DNA of 51,321 nt from an uncultured Phycisphaerae bacterium (GTDB lineage Bacteria; Planctomycetota; Phycisphaerae; UBA1845; PWPN01). The DNA is taken from NCBI GenBank assembly GCA_938005315.1, contig CALLOB010000062.1:1-51321 (forward strand). Direction: 5' to 3'. The notes under the pieces were generated by a model. The model made no database searches. It saw only the letters and a list, made by a program, of their open reading frames with translations, and was not told where the DNA came from. Positions 25,320 to 33,484 of this stretch are shown piece by piece. The position numbers and the translations under genes are program-made. Positions within the stretch are counted from its first letter, which is position 1; each line of letters starts with the position of its first letter.

Positions 25320-26561
25320 ATGTTCCCACGCACCCACTCCCTTCGCCCGAAGGCGCCGTGCCGATCGACCGGCCCGGTCGCCCGGCCGGGCCTCGGCACG
25401 CTGCGAAAAGCCCGGGTCGGCGCCCTTCTGACCGCCGCGGCCGTCGCCCTGGCCGGCTGCGCTGCCACCGGACCGCATGCGGAGGAGGAACCGGTGGCCG
25501 TCGCGCCGCCCCCGCCGCCCGAGCCGCTCCTGCGAACCGCCGGGGACGCCCATCTGACCGTCTTCGGCGAGATGCCCGGCCGGGAGCGGATCGCCTACAA
25601 AGCCGTGTCCGCCTCACCGATGACCCAGCACAGCTTTTCCACCGAGGGGGCCGACACCGACGTGGACGTGTCCCCGGACGGCAAGTGGCTGGTCTACTGC
25701 TCGACGCAGCACTCCGCCCAGCCGGACATCTATCTCAAGACCATCGACGGGCGGGCCGTCACGCAGCTGACTTCCGACCCGGCCGCCGACGTTCAGCCCT
25801 GTTTCAGCCCCGACGGGCGGCACGTGGCGTTCGCCAGCTACCGCTCGGGCAACTGGGACATCTGGATCACCGGTCTGGAGGGCGGCCAGGCCATGCAGAT
25901 CACGCATTCGCCCCTGCACGAGGTGCATCCGTCGTTCTCTCCGGACGGCCGCCGGCTGGTGTTCTGCCTGTTCAACGACAAGGCCGCCCAGTGGGAACTG
26001 TGGACGCTGAGTCTCGACCAGCCCGCGGCGCGGCGGATGATCGGCACGGGGCTGTTCCCCGAGTGGTCGCCCAGGGGAGAAAGCATCGTGTACCAGAAGG
26101 CCCGTGAGCGCGGCGGGCGTTTTTTCAGCATCTGGCGCGTCGATCTGCGGGACGGCGAGCCGATGTTCCCGGTGGAGCTGGCTGCCAGCTCCCAGATGGC
26201 CTTCATCCAGCCCAGCTGGGCGCCCGGGGGCGACTGGATCACCTACGGCAGCGCCGTAGTGGCCGCCGGGACCGAGACCACCGAGGACGCCGTCGCCACG
26301 CAGCGCGGCGACATCTGGATCATGCGGGCCGACGGTTCGTCGGTCCTGAGGCTGACGGACGGGGCGGGCACCCATTTCGGACCGGTCTGGAGCCCGGACG
26401 GGCGGGTGTTCTTCTCGAGCCTGCAGAACGGGTCCGAAAACATCTGGTCGGTCCACCCGGGGCTCGAAAACGGCGGCGAAGGTGGGGCGGAGACCTCGGC
26501 CTCGGGCGATGCGCCGCCCGCCGGATCCGGCGACGGGCCGGTGGCCCGGAAGGAACCGTGA
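25320..26561 (+). CDS. TolB-like beta-propeller lipoprotein
   Basis: The 413-aa protein has an N-terminal hydrophobic stretch ending in a lipobox at Cys47 (VALAGC). Residues about 90-385 contain repeated propeller blades of the PD40/TolB type: DVSPDGKWLVYCST, PCFSPDGRHVAFASYRS, PSFSPDGRRLVFCLFN, PEWSPRGESIVYQ, PSWAPGGDWITYG and PVWSPDGRVFFSS, usually followed by aspartate- or tryptophan-led strands (DIWITGLEGG, DIWIMRADG). These proteins scaffold envelope complexes. The C-terminal 30 residues are Gly/Ala/Glu-rich. No SD is evident at the ATG; the signal sequence is long for a lipoprotein, so a later alternative start is possible. It probably forms a unit with the next lipoprotein gene. Confidence 0.82.
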   Translation: MFPRTHSLRPKAPCRSTGPVARPGLGTLRKARVGALLTAAAVALAGCAATGPHAEEEPVAVAPPPPPEPLLRTAGDAHLTVFGEMPGRERIAYKAVSASPMTQHSFSTEGADTDVDVSPDGKWLVYCSTQHSAQPDIYLKTIDGRAVTQLTSDPAADVQPCFSPDGRHVAFASYRSGNWDIWITGLEGGQAMQITHSPLHEVHPSFSPDGRRLVFCLFNDKAAQWELWTLSLDQPAARRMIGTGLFPEWSPRGESIVYQKARERGGRFFSIWRVDLRDGEPMFPVELAASSQMAFIQPSWAPGGDWITYGSAVVAAGTETTEDAVATQRGDIWIMRADGSSVLRLTDGAGTHFGPVWSPDGRVFFSSLQNGSENIWSVHPGLENGGEGGAETSASGDAPPAGSGDGPVARKEP

Positions 26562-26738
26562 ACCGGATCGTTCAGGAGCCGGTATTTGGTAATCAAGGCG
26601 GTCCAGAAACATGCCGAAGGTAAGGGAGTCCCGGGTCCGCGAACTCGGATCCGGGGTGTTTCCGGCACGGCGGGACGGACGAACGGATTCGTCCGGCGTC
26701 CGCGGTCCCGGAAGCGACAACCGAGTGCTCGATCACGG

Positions 26739-27485
26739 ATGATCGCAGGGCAGACTCATTTTGCGGACGGAACGGCCGGCCCCGCCGCGGGCGCCGGGAC
26801 GCCGCGCGGGCGCGCGCTCCTGGCCGCGGTGCTATGCGGAGCGCTGGCTGCGGGGTGTTCCGCCGGCGGGGAACGATGCACGGTCGAGTGCGCGACCTCG
26901 ATGCCGCCGCACACCGTGATCGCCGTGGCGCCGGCCCTGAATTTCAGCGGCAGCCCGGACATCGACGTGGTGAAGGCGGCGGACCTGATGGCCAGCGAGC
27001 TGTCCACGCTGCCGGGCATCGGGGTGGTCGGCGTGAACCGCGTGTTGGCGATCCTCGCGGAGCAGGGCGTTGGCCAGATCGAGTCACCGGAACATGCGCT
27101 GGACGTCTGCGACCGGATCGGCGCGGATGCGATCCTGGTCTTCGCGGTCACGGAGTACGACCCCTACACGCCGGTGGTCGGCCTGGTCGCCCAGGTCTAC
27201 AGCCGGCGTCCGGCGGCTCCGGAGATCGACCCGGTGGCCGCATCGCGGATGGCCCGGCCCTTTCCCGTGCCCCCGCGCGGGGATCACGATCGCCCTTGGG
27301 CCCAGATCCAGCGCACCTTCAACGCCGCCCATGACGAGGTGCGGCGCGAGGTCGAGGAATACGCGAAATCGCGCAACGAAACCGGGAGCCCTCACGGCTG
27401 GCGCCGATACCTCGTCAGCCAGGAGTGGTTTCTGCGGTTCTGCTGCCACGCGGTGGCCCGCGATCTGACCCGGCGGTACGCCTGA
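26739..27485 (+). CDS. Lipoprotein with a CsgG/LpoB-like domain
   Basis: The 248-aa protein has a lipobox at Cys40 (CGALAAGC). The core IAVAPALNFSGSPDIDVVKA, ELSTLPGIGVVGVNRVLAIL, IESPEHALDVCDRIGADAIL and VFAVTEYDPYTPVVGLVAQV has the alternating fold of CsgG, LpoB and TolB N-terminal domains, which find or measure other envelope components. The C-terminal part contains a helix rich in charged residues and WRRYLVSQEWFLRFCCHAVA. The family name is inference from pattern. The ATG at 26739 gives a slightly long signal peptide; the frame extends further upstream without similarity. It lies between a propeller lipoprotein and a 68-aa conserved protein, all on the same strand. Confidence 0.65.
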   Translation: MIAGQTHFADGTAGPAAGAGTPRGRALLAAVLCGALAAGCSAGGERCTVECATSMPPHTVIAVAPALNFSGSPDIDVVKAADLMASELSTLPGIGVVGVNRVLAILAEQGVGQIESPEHALDVCDRIGADAILVFAVTEYDPYTPVVGLVAQVYSRRPAAPEIDPVAASRMARPFPVPPRGDHDRPWAQIQRTFNAAHDEVRREVEEYAKSRNETGSPHGWRRYLVSQEWFLRFCCHAVARDLTRRYA

Positions 27486-27532
27486 GGTCGTGCCCCGGGC
27501 CGGCGTGCGGTCCGCGGATCGGAGAGGCCGAG

Positions 27533-27739
27533 ATGAGCCAGGTTCGCCAGCTGTCGCTCGTGAAAGGCGGCCACCGGTACATTTTCCGGTACCAGGTGGG
27601 CCGGGAGGCGGACATCATCGCCGCCTTCGCCGCGATGGCGGCCGACAGCCAGCACGAGTTCGACTGGTTCGACGCGGCCGTGCTGAGCTACCAGATGGGG
27701 AGGCGCCTCGAGATGGATCTCGAGGAGATCGCCGGCTGA
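27533..27739 (+). CDS. Conserved 68-aa protein of unknown function
   Basis: The start is well supported: GGAGAGG lies six bases upstream of the ATG. The sequence begins MSQVRQLSLVKGGHRYIFRY and ends WFDAAVLSYQMGRRLEMDLE, a compact alpha/beta pattern I have the impression of seeing in many planctomycete genomes, but no function is known to me. No signal peptide or membrane segment is present. It is 47 bp after the CsgG/LpoB-like gene and 81 bp before the recombinase gene. Confidence 0.75.
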   Translation: MSQVRQLSLVKGGHRYIFRYQVGREADIIAAFAAMAADSQHEFDWFDAAVLSYQMGRRLEMDLEEIAG

Positions 27740-27820
27740 CAGGCTTCCGCCCGGACGCGGCCGCCTGCCGAGAGCCAGGTTGCACGATTGGAACATCGCC
27801 GCCGTGTACACAGCGCCATG

Positions 27821-28810
27821 AAGGATAACGACGTACAGCTGATTGACGAGTTCCTGAGCTACCTGCGGTTCGAGCGGCACTTCTCGCCCCACACGGCCAA
27901 GTGCTACGCCGCGGACCTGCACCAGTTCTGCGACTTCCTCGCGGACACCGGGGCCGGCCCGCAGCCCGCGCCGGCCGGGCCGGGCTTCGAGGCCCCGGGC
28001 GGAGGAACCGCCACCGCGGTGGCCTCCGCCCCGGCGGCGACCGGGTCCGCCCTGCTGGCCGTGGAAACCGAGGACGTGCGGCGTTTTCTGGGCTTCCTGC
28101 GCGACCGCGAGTACTCCAAGAGCACCACCGCCCGTAAGCTGGCCACCCTGCGCAGCTTCTACAAATTCTGCCTGAAGCGCGGACACGCCAAAGTCAACCC
28201 GCTGGTGACCATCCGCACGCCCCGGCAGGAGAAACGTCTGCCGAAGTACCTGGAGGAGGCCGAGGTCCGCAAGCTGCTGGAGACCCCCGACGTCTCCACC
28301 CTCCTGGGGGCCCGGGACCGGGCGATGCTGGAGACCATGTACTCCACCGGCGTGCGGGTCAGCGAGCTGGTGGACCTGAACATCGCCGACGTGGACTTCG
28401 TAGGGGAGGCCCTGCACATCCGCGGCAAGGGCAAGAAGGAGCGGGTCACGCCGATCTCGCCGACCGCCCTGGCCTGGATCAGGCGGTACACCGACATGCG
28501 CCGCGCCGACCCGCGCTCCGCCTCGTTCGACCAGGAGGCGGTGTTCGTCAACAAGCACGGCCAGCGGCTCAGCACCCGCAGCGTCCGCCGCAAGCTGGAC
28601 AAGTACCTGGCGATCTGCGGCCTGGATCCGACCATCAGCCCGCACACGCTGCGGCACAGTTTCGCGACCCACATGCTGGCCCGCGGAGCCGATCTGCGCA
28701 GCGTGCAGGAGCTGCTGGGTCACCAGTCGCTGTCCACTACCCAGATCTACACGCACGTGACCGCCGAGCGGATGAAGAAGGCCTACGACCAGGCCCATCC
28801 GCGATCCTGA
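27821..28810 (+). CDS. xerC: Tyrosine recombinase XerC/XerD
   Basis: The 329-aa protein has a SAM-like core-binding domain (IDEFLSYLRFERHFSPHTAK) and a catalytic domain with all six residues: Arg179 (TGVRVSEL), Lys in GKGKKER (203-206), His275 and Arg278 (HTLRHSF), His301 (LLGHQSL) and the nucleophile Tyr310 (TTQIYTH). Length and motifs fit the housekeeping dimer-resolution recombinases rather than an integron or phage integrase. The core-binding domain is interrupted at about residues 46-82 by a Gly/Ala/Pro-rich segment, probably a flexible loop. XerC and XerD cannot be told apart by eye. The ATG at 27821 lacks a clear SD; a TTG eleven codons upstream is an alternative. Confidence 0.9.
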   Translation, partial: KDNDVQLIDEFLSYLRFERHFSPHTAKCYAADLHQFCDFLADTGAGPQPAPAGPGFEAPGGGTATAVASAPAATGSALLAVETEDVRRFLGFLRDREYSKSTTARKLATLRSFYKFCLKRGHAKVNPLVTIRTPRQEKRLPKYLEEAEVRKLLETPDVSTLLGARDRAMLETMYSTGVRVSELVDLNIADVDFVGEALHIRGKGKKERVTPISPTALAWIRRYTDMRRADPRSASFDQEAVFVNKHGQRLSTRSVRRKLDKYLAICGLDPTISPHTLRHSFATHMLARGADLRSVQELLGHQSLSTTQIYTHVTAERMKKAYDQAHPRS

Positions 28811-28855
28811 CCGCCCCGGGGGTCCCGGACAGGGTCTGCTCCGCCGGCTCCGGCC

Positions 28856-29641
28856 TCACGCCGAGGCCCCGCTGTAGCGCCGCAGGCCGAAACGCCAGAA
28901 CCACGAGGCCCCGGCCAGGGCCAGAGCCGCGAAGCCCGCGGCCGCGGCGACGTTGAACGGCTCGACCTTGCCGATCAGCGAGCCGGCGGGGAACGTCGTC
29001 AGGAAAGCCAGCGGAACGACATAGGTCAGCATCCAGCGCACCGCGGGCGGGTAGATCTCCACCGGGTAGCGCCCGGCCTCGAAGACGTTCCAGAAGACCA
29101 TCTCCATGTTGGTCACCCGGGTCAGCCAGAACGCCCCCGTCGCCAGCACCAGCCAGAACGAATAAATGATCGTCACCCCGCAGGCCAGCATCGCCACGAA
29201 CAGCGCCAGCCCCGCGACCGTCACCTCGGCCGACAACCGCGCGCAGGCCGCGGCCACCAGCACCGCCCCCAGCAGAATGTCCGCCAGCCGCCAGACCACC
29301 AGTCCGCGGAAGCTGGCGTAGAACTGGGCGTTCACCGGCTTGATCAGCACGAAGTCCAGCGTCCCCTGACGCACGTCGTCCATGATCCGCCGCATGTTCG
29401 GGGATATGAACAGCCCGATGATCCCGTACATCCCGCGGAACACGCCCAGCAGCGCCAGCATGTGCCAGGCGTTCCAGCCGCCCAGCGAACCGGTGTTGGA
29501 GAAGATCGTCCACAGCCCCACCAGCTCGGCGGCGAAGTTCAGCAGCGTGACCGCCACGTGGGCGGCGAAGTCCGCCCGGTAGGCCGCGTCGTTCTGGACG
29601 CTGACCTTCGCGAACAGCCCGATCAGCCGCAGGTAGCGCAT
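28856..29641 (-). CDS. ABC-2-type transporter permease (second subunit)
   Basis: The 261-aa membrane protein has about six hydrophobic segments. Conserved pieces include MDDVRQGTLDFVLIKPVNAQ and FWLTRVTNMEMVFWNVFEAGRYPVEIY, matching the ABC-2 family 6 permeases (formerly DUF990). The protein ends in GLRRYSGASA, close to the end of its partner (GIRRYSGVGA), showing that the two permeases are paralogues. Its ATG shares a base with the stop of the upstream permease (TGATG), so translation is coupled. It forms a heterodimeric channel with that permease, driven by the ATPase encoded at the head of the operon. Substrate unknown. Confidence 0.88.
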   Translation of the reverse strand: MRYLRLIGLFAKVSVQNDAAYRADFAAHVAVTLLNFAAELVGLWTIFSNTGSLGGWNAWHMLALLGVFRGMYGIIGLFISPNMRRIMDDVRQGTLDFVLIKPVNAQFYASFRGLVVWRLADILLGAVLVAAACARLSAEVTVAGLALFVAMLACGVTIIYSFWLVLATGAFWLTRVTNMEMVFWNVFEAGRYPVEIYPPAVRWMLTYVVPLAFLTTFPAGSLIGKVEPFNVAAAAGFAALALAGASWFWRFGLRRYSGASA

Positions 29642-30447
29642 CAGGCCCCCACCCCCGAGTAGCGGCGGATTCCCAGCCGCCAGGCGATCCGGAACACCAC
29701 CAGACCCAGCGCGATCCAGGCCAGCTGGTTGATCAACCCCTGGGTCACCGCCGCGGGGCTGAGCCGCCCCATCAGCGTCTCGCACGGAAACCAGGTGACC
29801 CACTTGAACGGCAGCGCCGAGGCGATCTTGCGCAGCGCCTCGGGCATCAGCGCCAGCGGCGCCAGCCGGCCGCCGAAGAACAGCCCGGCGCCGAACCAGC
29901 CCTGGCCGATCGCATCCATGCGGGTCACCCAGAACGAGAGCATGGCCACGTTGTAGCACCATCCGTAGTTGACCGCCGCGGCCAGCAGCACCGCCGGCAG
30001 GCCGGCGGCCAGGTCCACGGTTCGGGTGCCGAACGCCGGCCGGGTCAGCAGCACGATGACCGCCCAGATCGGCACCAGGATGGCCAGCGTCACCAGCTTG
30101 TAGGCCAGGTTGTCCGCCAGGCTCTGCCACACCGGCAGCACCGGCCGCAGCAGCCGCGGCGAGAACTGCCCGGTCTGCACGAAGTACCCCAGCTCGTAAA
30201 CGTCCCAGGCGGTGGTGGCGTGCCCGACGACCATCGTCAGCCAGAAATAGGCCGCGAAGTCGCGGGGCGCGAAACCCCGGATGGTCTGCCCGTCCGGCGA
30301 GCCGGCCACCGCCGCCGCCCACATCGCCATGGCCACGGACGGATAGACCACGCCCCATATCGCCCACAGCGCGATCTCGCCGCGGTACTGGAACATGGTG
30401 GCCAGCGACATCCGCAGAAAAGCCGGGAAAGCCGAGCGCAGCAACAT
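29641..30447 (-). CDS. ABC-2-type transporter permease (first subunit)
   Basis: The 268-aa protein shows six likely membrane helices (for example IALWAIWGVVYPSVAMAMWA and LVTLAILVPIWAVIVLLT). FVQTGQFSPRLLRPVLPVWQ matches the cytoplasmic coupling region of ABC-2 family 6 permeases. The ATG at 30447 overlaps the TGA of the ATPase gene as TGATG, and its own stop overlaps the next permease the same way, giving a tightly coupled three-gene set. The C terminus RLGIRRYSGVGA mirrors that of the partner subunit. Confidence 0.88.
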   Translation of the reverse strand: MLLRSAFPAFLRMSLATMFQYRGEIALWAIWGVVYPSVAMAMWAAAVAGSPDGQTIRGFAPRDFAAYFWLTMVVGHATTAWDVYELGYFVQTGQFSPRLLRPVLPVWQSLADNLAYKLVTLAILVPIWAVIVLLTRPAFGTRTVDLAAGLPAVLLAAAVNYGWCYNVAMLSFWVTRMDAIGQGWFGAGLFFGGRLAPLALMPEALRKIASALPFKWVTWFPCETLMGRLSPAAVTQGLINQLAWIALGLVVFRIAWRLGIRRYSGVGA

Positions 30448-31433
30448 CACGCCGGGGCCCCCCGCCCGTCGAGCACCTGGGCGATGATCTCTTCGACCGG
30501 CGGGTCGGCCACGGTCAGGTCCAGTACCGGCAGGTCGGCCAGCAGCCGACCGATGACTTCCGCGACCCGCTCCTTGGGGACCCGCAGCGTCGCCTTGCGG
30601 AATCCGCGGGCCAGCACCGCGCCGAGCCGTTCGAGGGCATAGCCGTCCAGATCGCCGGCCAGATCGACGGTGACGACCTTGAACGGGGCCAGCCGCCGGG
30701 CGAGGTCGGCCAGGGCCCCGTCGAACAGGATGCGCCCGTGGTCGATCACGATGATCCGGCGGCACAGGGCGGTCACGTCGGCCATGTAGTGTGAGGTGAG
30801 CATCACCGTGGCCCCCTCGCGACGGTTGTAGTCCGCCACGAAGCGGCGGATCCGGGCCTGCATGGCGATATCCAGCCCCAGTGTCGGCTCATCGAGGAAA
30901 AGAACCGCCGGCCGGTGCAGCAGGGCCACACAGATCTCGCAGCGCATCCGCTCGCCCAGCGACAGCGTGCGGACCTGCTTGCGGAGGCAGTCGCCGATAT
31001 CCAGCAGCTCGACCAGCTCGTCCAGCGTCCGGCGCCCCGCGGACCGGTCCACGCCGTAGACCGCCAGGTGCACCAGGAACGAGTCCATCGCCGGAAGATC
31101 CCAGTTCAGCTGAGTGCGCTGCCCCATGACCATGGAGACCCGCCGCAGGAAGGCCGACTCGCGCCGCCATGGCTCGTACCCCAGAACCGTCGCCCGACCG
31201 GAAGTCGGGTGCAGCAGACCGGTCAGCATCTTAAGCGTTGTGGTCTTCCCCGCACCATTGGGCCCCAGGAAGCCGACCATCTCGCCCTCGGCGATGGTGA
31301 AATCGATGCCCGCCACCGCCTCCACCGTGCGATAGCGGCGGCGCAGCAGACCGGCCAGGGCGGCCGCCAGCCCGCCCTCGCGCTCCGGAACGCGGAAGGT
31401 CTTGGTGAGGCTCCGGGCCTCGATCTGGGCCAT
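30447..31433 (-). CDS. ABC transporter ATP-binding protein (ABC-2 exporter)
   Basis: The 328-aa ATPase has Walker A FLGPNGAGKTTT, Q-loop VMGQRTQLNWDLPAMDSF, signature TLSLGERMRCEI (LSLGE variant), Walker B VLFLDEPTLGLD and the His switch MLTSHYM. The C-terminal extension of about 90 residues is typical of ABC-2 exporters acting with two permeases of the family-6 type (antibiotic- or lipid-like substrates in relatives). The ATG at 31433 was chosen because similarity starts with IEARSLTKTF three residues later. A TACAAT eight bases upstream suggests a leaderless message for the whole operon. Confidence 0.92.
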   Translation of the reverse strand: MAQIEARSLTKTFRVPEREGGLAAALAGLLRRRYRTVEAVAGIDFTIAEGEMVGFLGPNGAGKTTTLKMLTGLLHPTSGRATVLGYEPWRRESAFLRRVSMVMGQRTQLNWDLPAMDSFLVHLAVYGVDRSAGRRTLDELVELLDIGDCLRKQVRTLSLGERMRCEICVALLHRPAVLFLDEPTLGLDIAMQARIRRFVADYNRREGATVMLTSHYMADVTALCRRIIVIDHGRILFDGALADLARRLAPFKVVTVDLAGDLDGYALERLGAVLARGFRKATLRVPKERVAEVIGRLLADLPVLDLTVADPPVEEIIAQVLDGRGAPA

Positions 31434-31441
31434 CAGCGGGC

Positions 31442-31447
31442 ATTGTA
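31442..31447 (-). promoter_or_regulatory. -10 box eight bases before the ABC operon start (leaderless)
   Basis: TACAAT on the minus strand (31447-31442), followed by GCCCGCTG and the ATG at 31433. No SD and no clear -35 box. Confidence 0.5.
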
Positions 31448-31514
31448 AGGCCGCCCCCTCGCTGGAGGGAGCCGTTGAACAGACCGGGGCGTTTTCCATG
31501 CCTCGGTAGCGGGC

Positions 31515-31543
31515 TTGACGGGCCCGGCAGCGGTTCCTATGGT
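31515..31543 (+). promoter_or_regulatory. Sigma70-type promoter immediately before the epimerase start
   Basis: TTGACG (31515-31520) and TATGGT (31538-31543) with an exact 17-bp spacer. Only nine bases separate the -10 box from the ATG at 31553, so the transcript would have zero to three leader bases. No SD is present. Confidence 0.7.
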
Positions 31544-31552
31544 ACCTCACCC

Positions 31553-32563
31553 ATGAATCTGGTCACCGGTGCGACAGGTCTTCTGGGCAGCCATGTGGTC
31601 GAGCAGCTCCGCCTGAGGGAGCGGCCGGTCCGGGTGCTCGTCCGGCCCGGCACGGACACCAGCTGGTTGGAAACCCAGGGCGTCGAAATCGCCCGCGGGG
31701 ATCTCGATGACGAGGCCTCCCTGGCCCGGGCCTGCGCGGGCGTCGAGGTGATCTACCACTGCGCCGCCCGCGTCGGCGACTGGGGGCCCTGGGAGGAGTT
31801 TCAGCGCATCACCATCGACGGAACCCGCCGGCTGGCCGAGGCCGCATCCGCCGCGGGCGTCGCCCGGTTTATCCACATCAGCTCGATCAGTGCCTACGGC
31901 CACCCCGATGGCGAGGGACTGGTGCTGGACGAAACCGCCCCGCTGGGCGTCAACCTGCACAAGTGGAGCTACTACAGCCGGGCCAAGGTGGCCGCCGAAA
32001 ACGAGCTGTGGGCCATGCACCGCGCCGGCCGGATCCGCCTGACCGTCATCCGCCCCAGCTGGCTTTACGGCCCGCGCGACCGGGCGACCATCTTCCGGCT
32101 GGCCCGCATGCTCCGCCAGGGCAAGACCAAGATCCTCGGCGACGGCATGAACCGCCTCAACGTGGTCTACGCCGGCAACGTGGCCGAGGCCGCCATTCTG
32201 GCCGCCGACCGCCCCGAGGCTGTCGGGCAGGCCTACAACTGCTGCAACGACGGCGAAATGCGCCAGAAAGACTGGCTCAATCTGCTGGCCGCCGAACTCG
32301 GTGCGCCGCCAGTCACCCGGCACGTCCCCTACAAGGTGGCCTACAACGTGGCGTTCCTGCTGGAGATCGTCGGCCACCTCCTGCGACTGAAGAAGCCCCC
32401 GCTGGTCACCCGCTACGCCGTCTGGCTCATGGGCCGGCGGTGCTACTTCAGTGCCGAGAAGGCCCGCCGCGAACTGGGCTGGAAGTCCACGGTCTCATAC
32501 GAGGAGGGGGTCCGGCGAACCATCGCCTGGCTTCGCGAACAGGAGACGACCGGGGGCCGGTGA
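31553..32563 (+). CDS. NAD-dependent epimerase/dehydratase (extended SDR, 3-beta-HSD-like)
   Basis: The 336-aa protein begins at once with the dinucleotide motif LVTGATGLLGSH. Catalytic residues appear as HISSISAYG and YYSRAKVAAE (YxxxK). IRPSWLYGPRDRATIFRLAR and NVVYAGNVAEAAILAAD follow the pattern of 3-beta-hydroxysteroid dehydrogenase/NSDHL-like SDRs and hopanoid- or flavanone-type reductases. A hydrophobic stretch near residues 262-277 (YKVAYNVAFLLEIVGH) could associate with the membrane. Substrate is unknown; sterol- or isoprenoid-like compounds are common among relatives. The promoter position predicts a leaderless mRNA. Confidence 0.88.
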   Translation: MNLVTGATGLLGSHVVEQLRLRERPVRVLVRPGTDTSWLETQGVEIARGDLDDEASLARACAGVEVIYHCAARVGDWGPWEEFQRITIDGTRRLAEAASAAGVARFIHISSISAYGHPDGEGLVLDETAPLGVNLHKWSYYSRAKVAAENELWAMHRAGRIRLTVIRPSWLYGPRDRATIFRLARMLRQGKTKILGDGMNRLNVVYAGNVAEAAILAADRPEAVGQAYNCCNDGEMRQKDWLNLLAAELGAPPVTRHVPYKVAYNVAFLLEIVGHLLRLKKPPLVTRYAVWLMGRRCYFSAEKARRELGWKSTVSYEEGVRRTIAWLREQETTGGR

Positions 32564-32646
32564 ACGCCACCCGGGGGACATGCTGCGCACAAAAGGATGT
32601 TACACCGCGGCTCAGCGCGGCTCGTGTGCGTGTGATCGAGGCAGGC

Positions 32647-32916
32647 CTACTGAACCAGGGCCCGACCCTTGTTGGTCAGCGCGGCCGCGACGATGAACTG
32701 GTCGCGCTGGTCGAAGAGCTTGCCGGACCAGACCAGCCCCTCGCGTCGCAAAGCTTCGAGCCAGTCACCGATCCGGGCGAAGGCATCCTCCGCGGACCAG
32801 GCGGAGCTCTCCGCCACTTCGCGGGCCAGCTCGAACTCCGTCAGCGGCCCGTTGCGCAGACGCCGGAGAATCACCAGCTCATGCTGCCGCAGCGTCTCGA
32901 AAGCCTGCAGAACCAT
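32647..32916 (-). CDS. Small winged-helix-like protein
   Basis: The 89-aa protein is almost all helical in pattern: FETLRQHELVILRRL, NGPLTEFELAREVA, FARIGDWLEALRREGLV, then a short wing region FDQRDQFIVAAALTNKGRAL. This layout fits a winged helix-turn-helix of the PadR/MarR-like kind without a dimerisation arm. SD GGAGGGAGA lies seven bases upstream of the ATG at 32916, and a TATACT box is further upstream. It converges with the epimerase gene. DNA binding is inferred from pattern only. Confidence 0.68.
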   Translation of the reverse strand: MVLQAFETLRQHELVILRRLRNGPLTEFELAREVAESSAWSAEDAFARIGDWLEALRREGLVWSGKLFDQRDQFIVAAALTNKGRALVQ

Positions 32917-32979
32917 GACAGCTCTCCCTCCCGCTCCATCATGCGGCCGGGCCGCATGCCGCGTTCGACTGACCGCTCA

Positions 32980-33009
32980 AGTATAGACGCGTCCTGTCAG
33001 TCAAGTCCA
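32980..33009 (-). promoter_or_regulatory. Promoter of the winged-helix gene
   Basis: On the minus strand TATACT (32985-32980) with TGGACT (33009-33004) at an 18-bp spacing; a TTGACT also exists at 13 bp. The start site would lie about 55 bp before the ATG. Confidence 0.5.
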
Positions 33010-33484
33010 GATCCGCCGCGCTGTCCGAAGCCCACGAATCGAACTTCTTTCTCGACCGGTTTCGCCGGCCCGGCGAAGCTGCATTTCAGACGTCAAGATA
33101 GGCAAGATCAATAGCAAGCCGCATGCCGGATTCGGTGCCTTCGTCGAAGCTGTTTTTCACCCTCCCGCCCGATCTGAGCGATTTCAAACGCCCAGCCCAG
33201 GCGAACTTCACACCGGATAGGATTACACCGATCGGAGCCGGCGGCCGCCGGGACCGGCCAACGCGACGCGACGGATCGCCGAACAGGCCTGGTCGCCGCG
33301 GATGAACGATCCAGGCGGGGCGTTCACCGAACACCCGGTCCCGCAGTGTTCCCCCCTTCCCCTGGGGAGAATACCACCCAGCGGCCCAACGGCATGCTCT
33401 CCCACCCCACGGGAAACCGGGGGGCATACCGGCCGGCAGAATGCCCCGGCCGACGGCCTCGGGATAGCCCGGCCCGGCGCGTAC
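33010..33484. other. Non-coding gap after the glycosyltransferase gene, with a long hairpin
   Basis: No gene is supported here; the minus-strand frame at 33086-33427 has unconvincing composition. A hairpin with arms GGGGCAT (33421-33427) and ATGCCCC (33441-33447), enclosing the palindrome CCGGCCGG, lies about 40 bp past the stop of the minus-strand glycosyltransferase gene. It lacks a T tract but could mark its 3' end. Confidence 0.4.

Noticed and set aside
27788-28810. Mobile-element integrase interpretation of the Xer gene
   Set aside because: Neighbours are housekeeping-type genes, no tRNA or attachment repeats are visible, and size and motifs fit chromosomal XerC/XerD.
33086-33427. 113-aa minus-strand frame
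   Set aside because: Composition does not resemble the neighbouring genes, no ribosome site or similarity; treated as non-coding.
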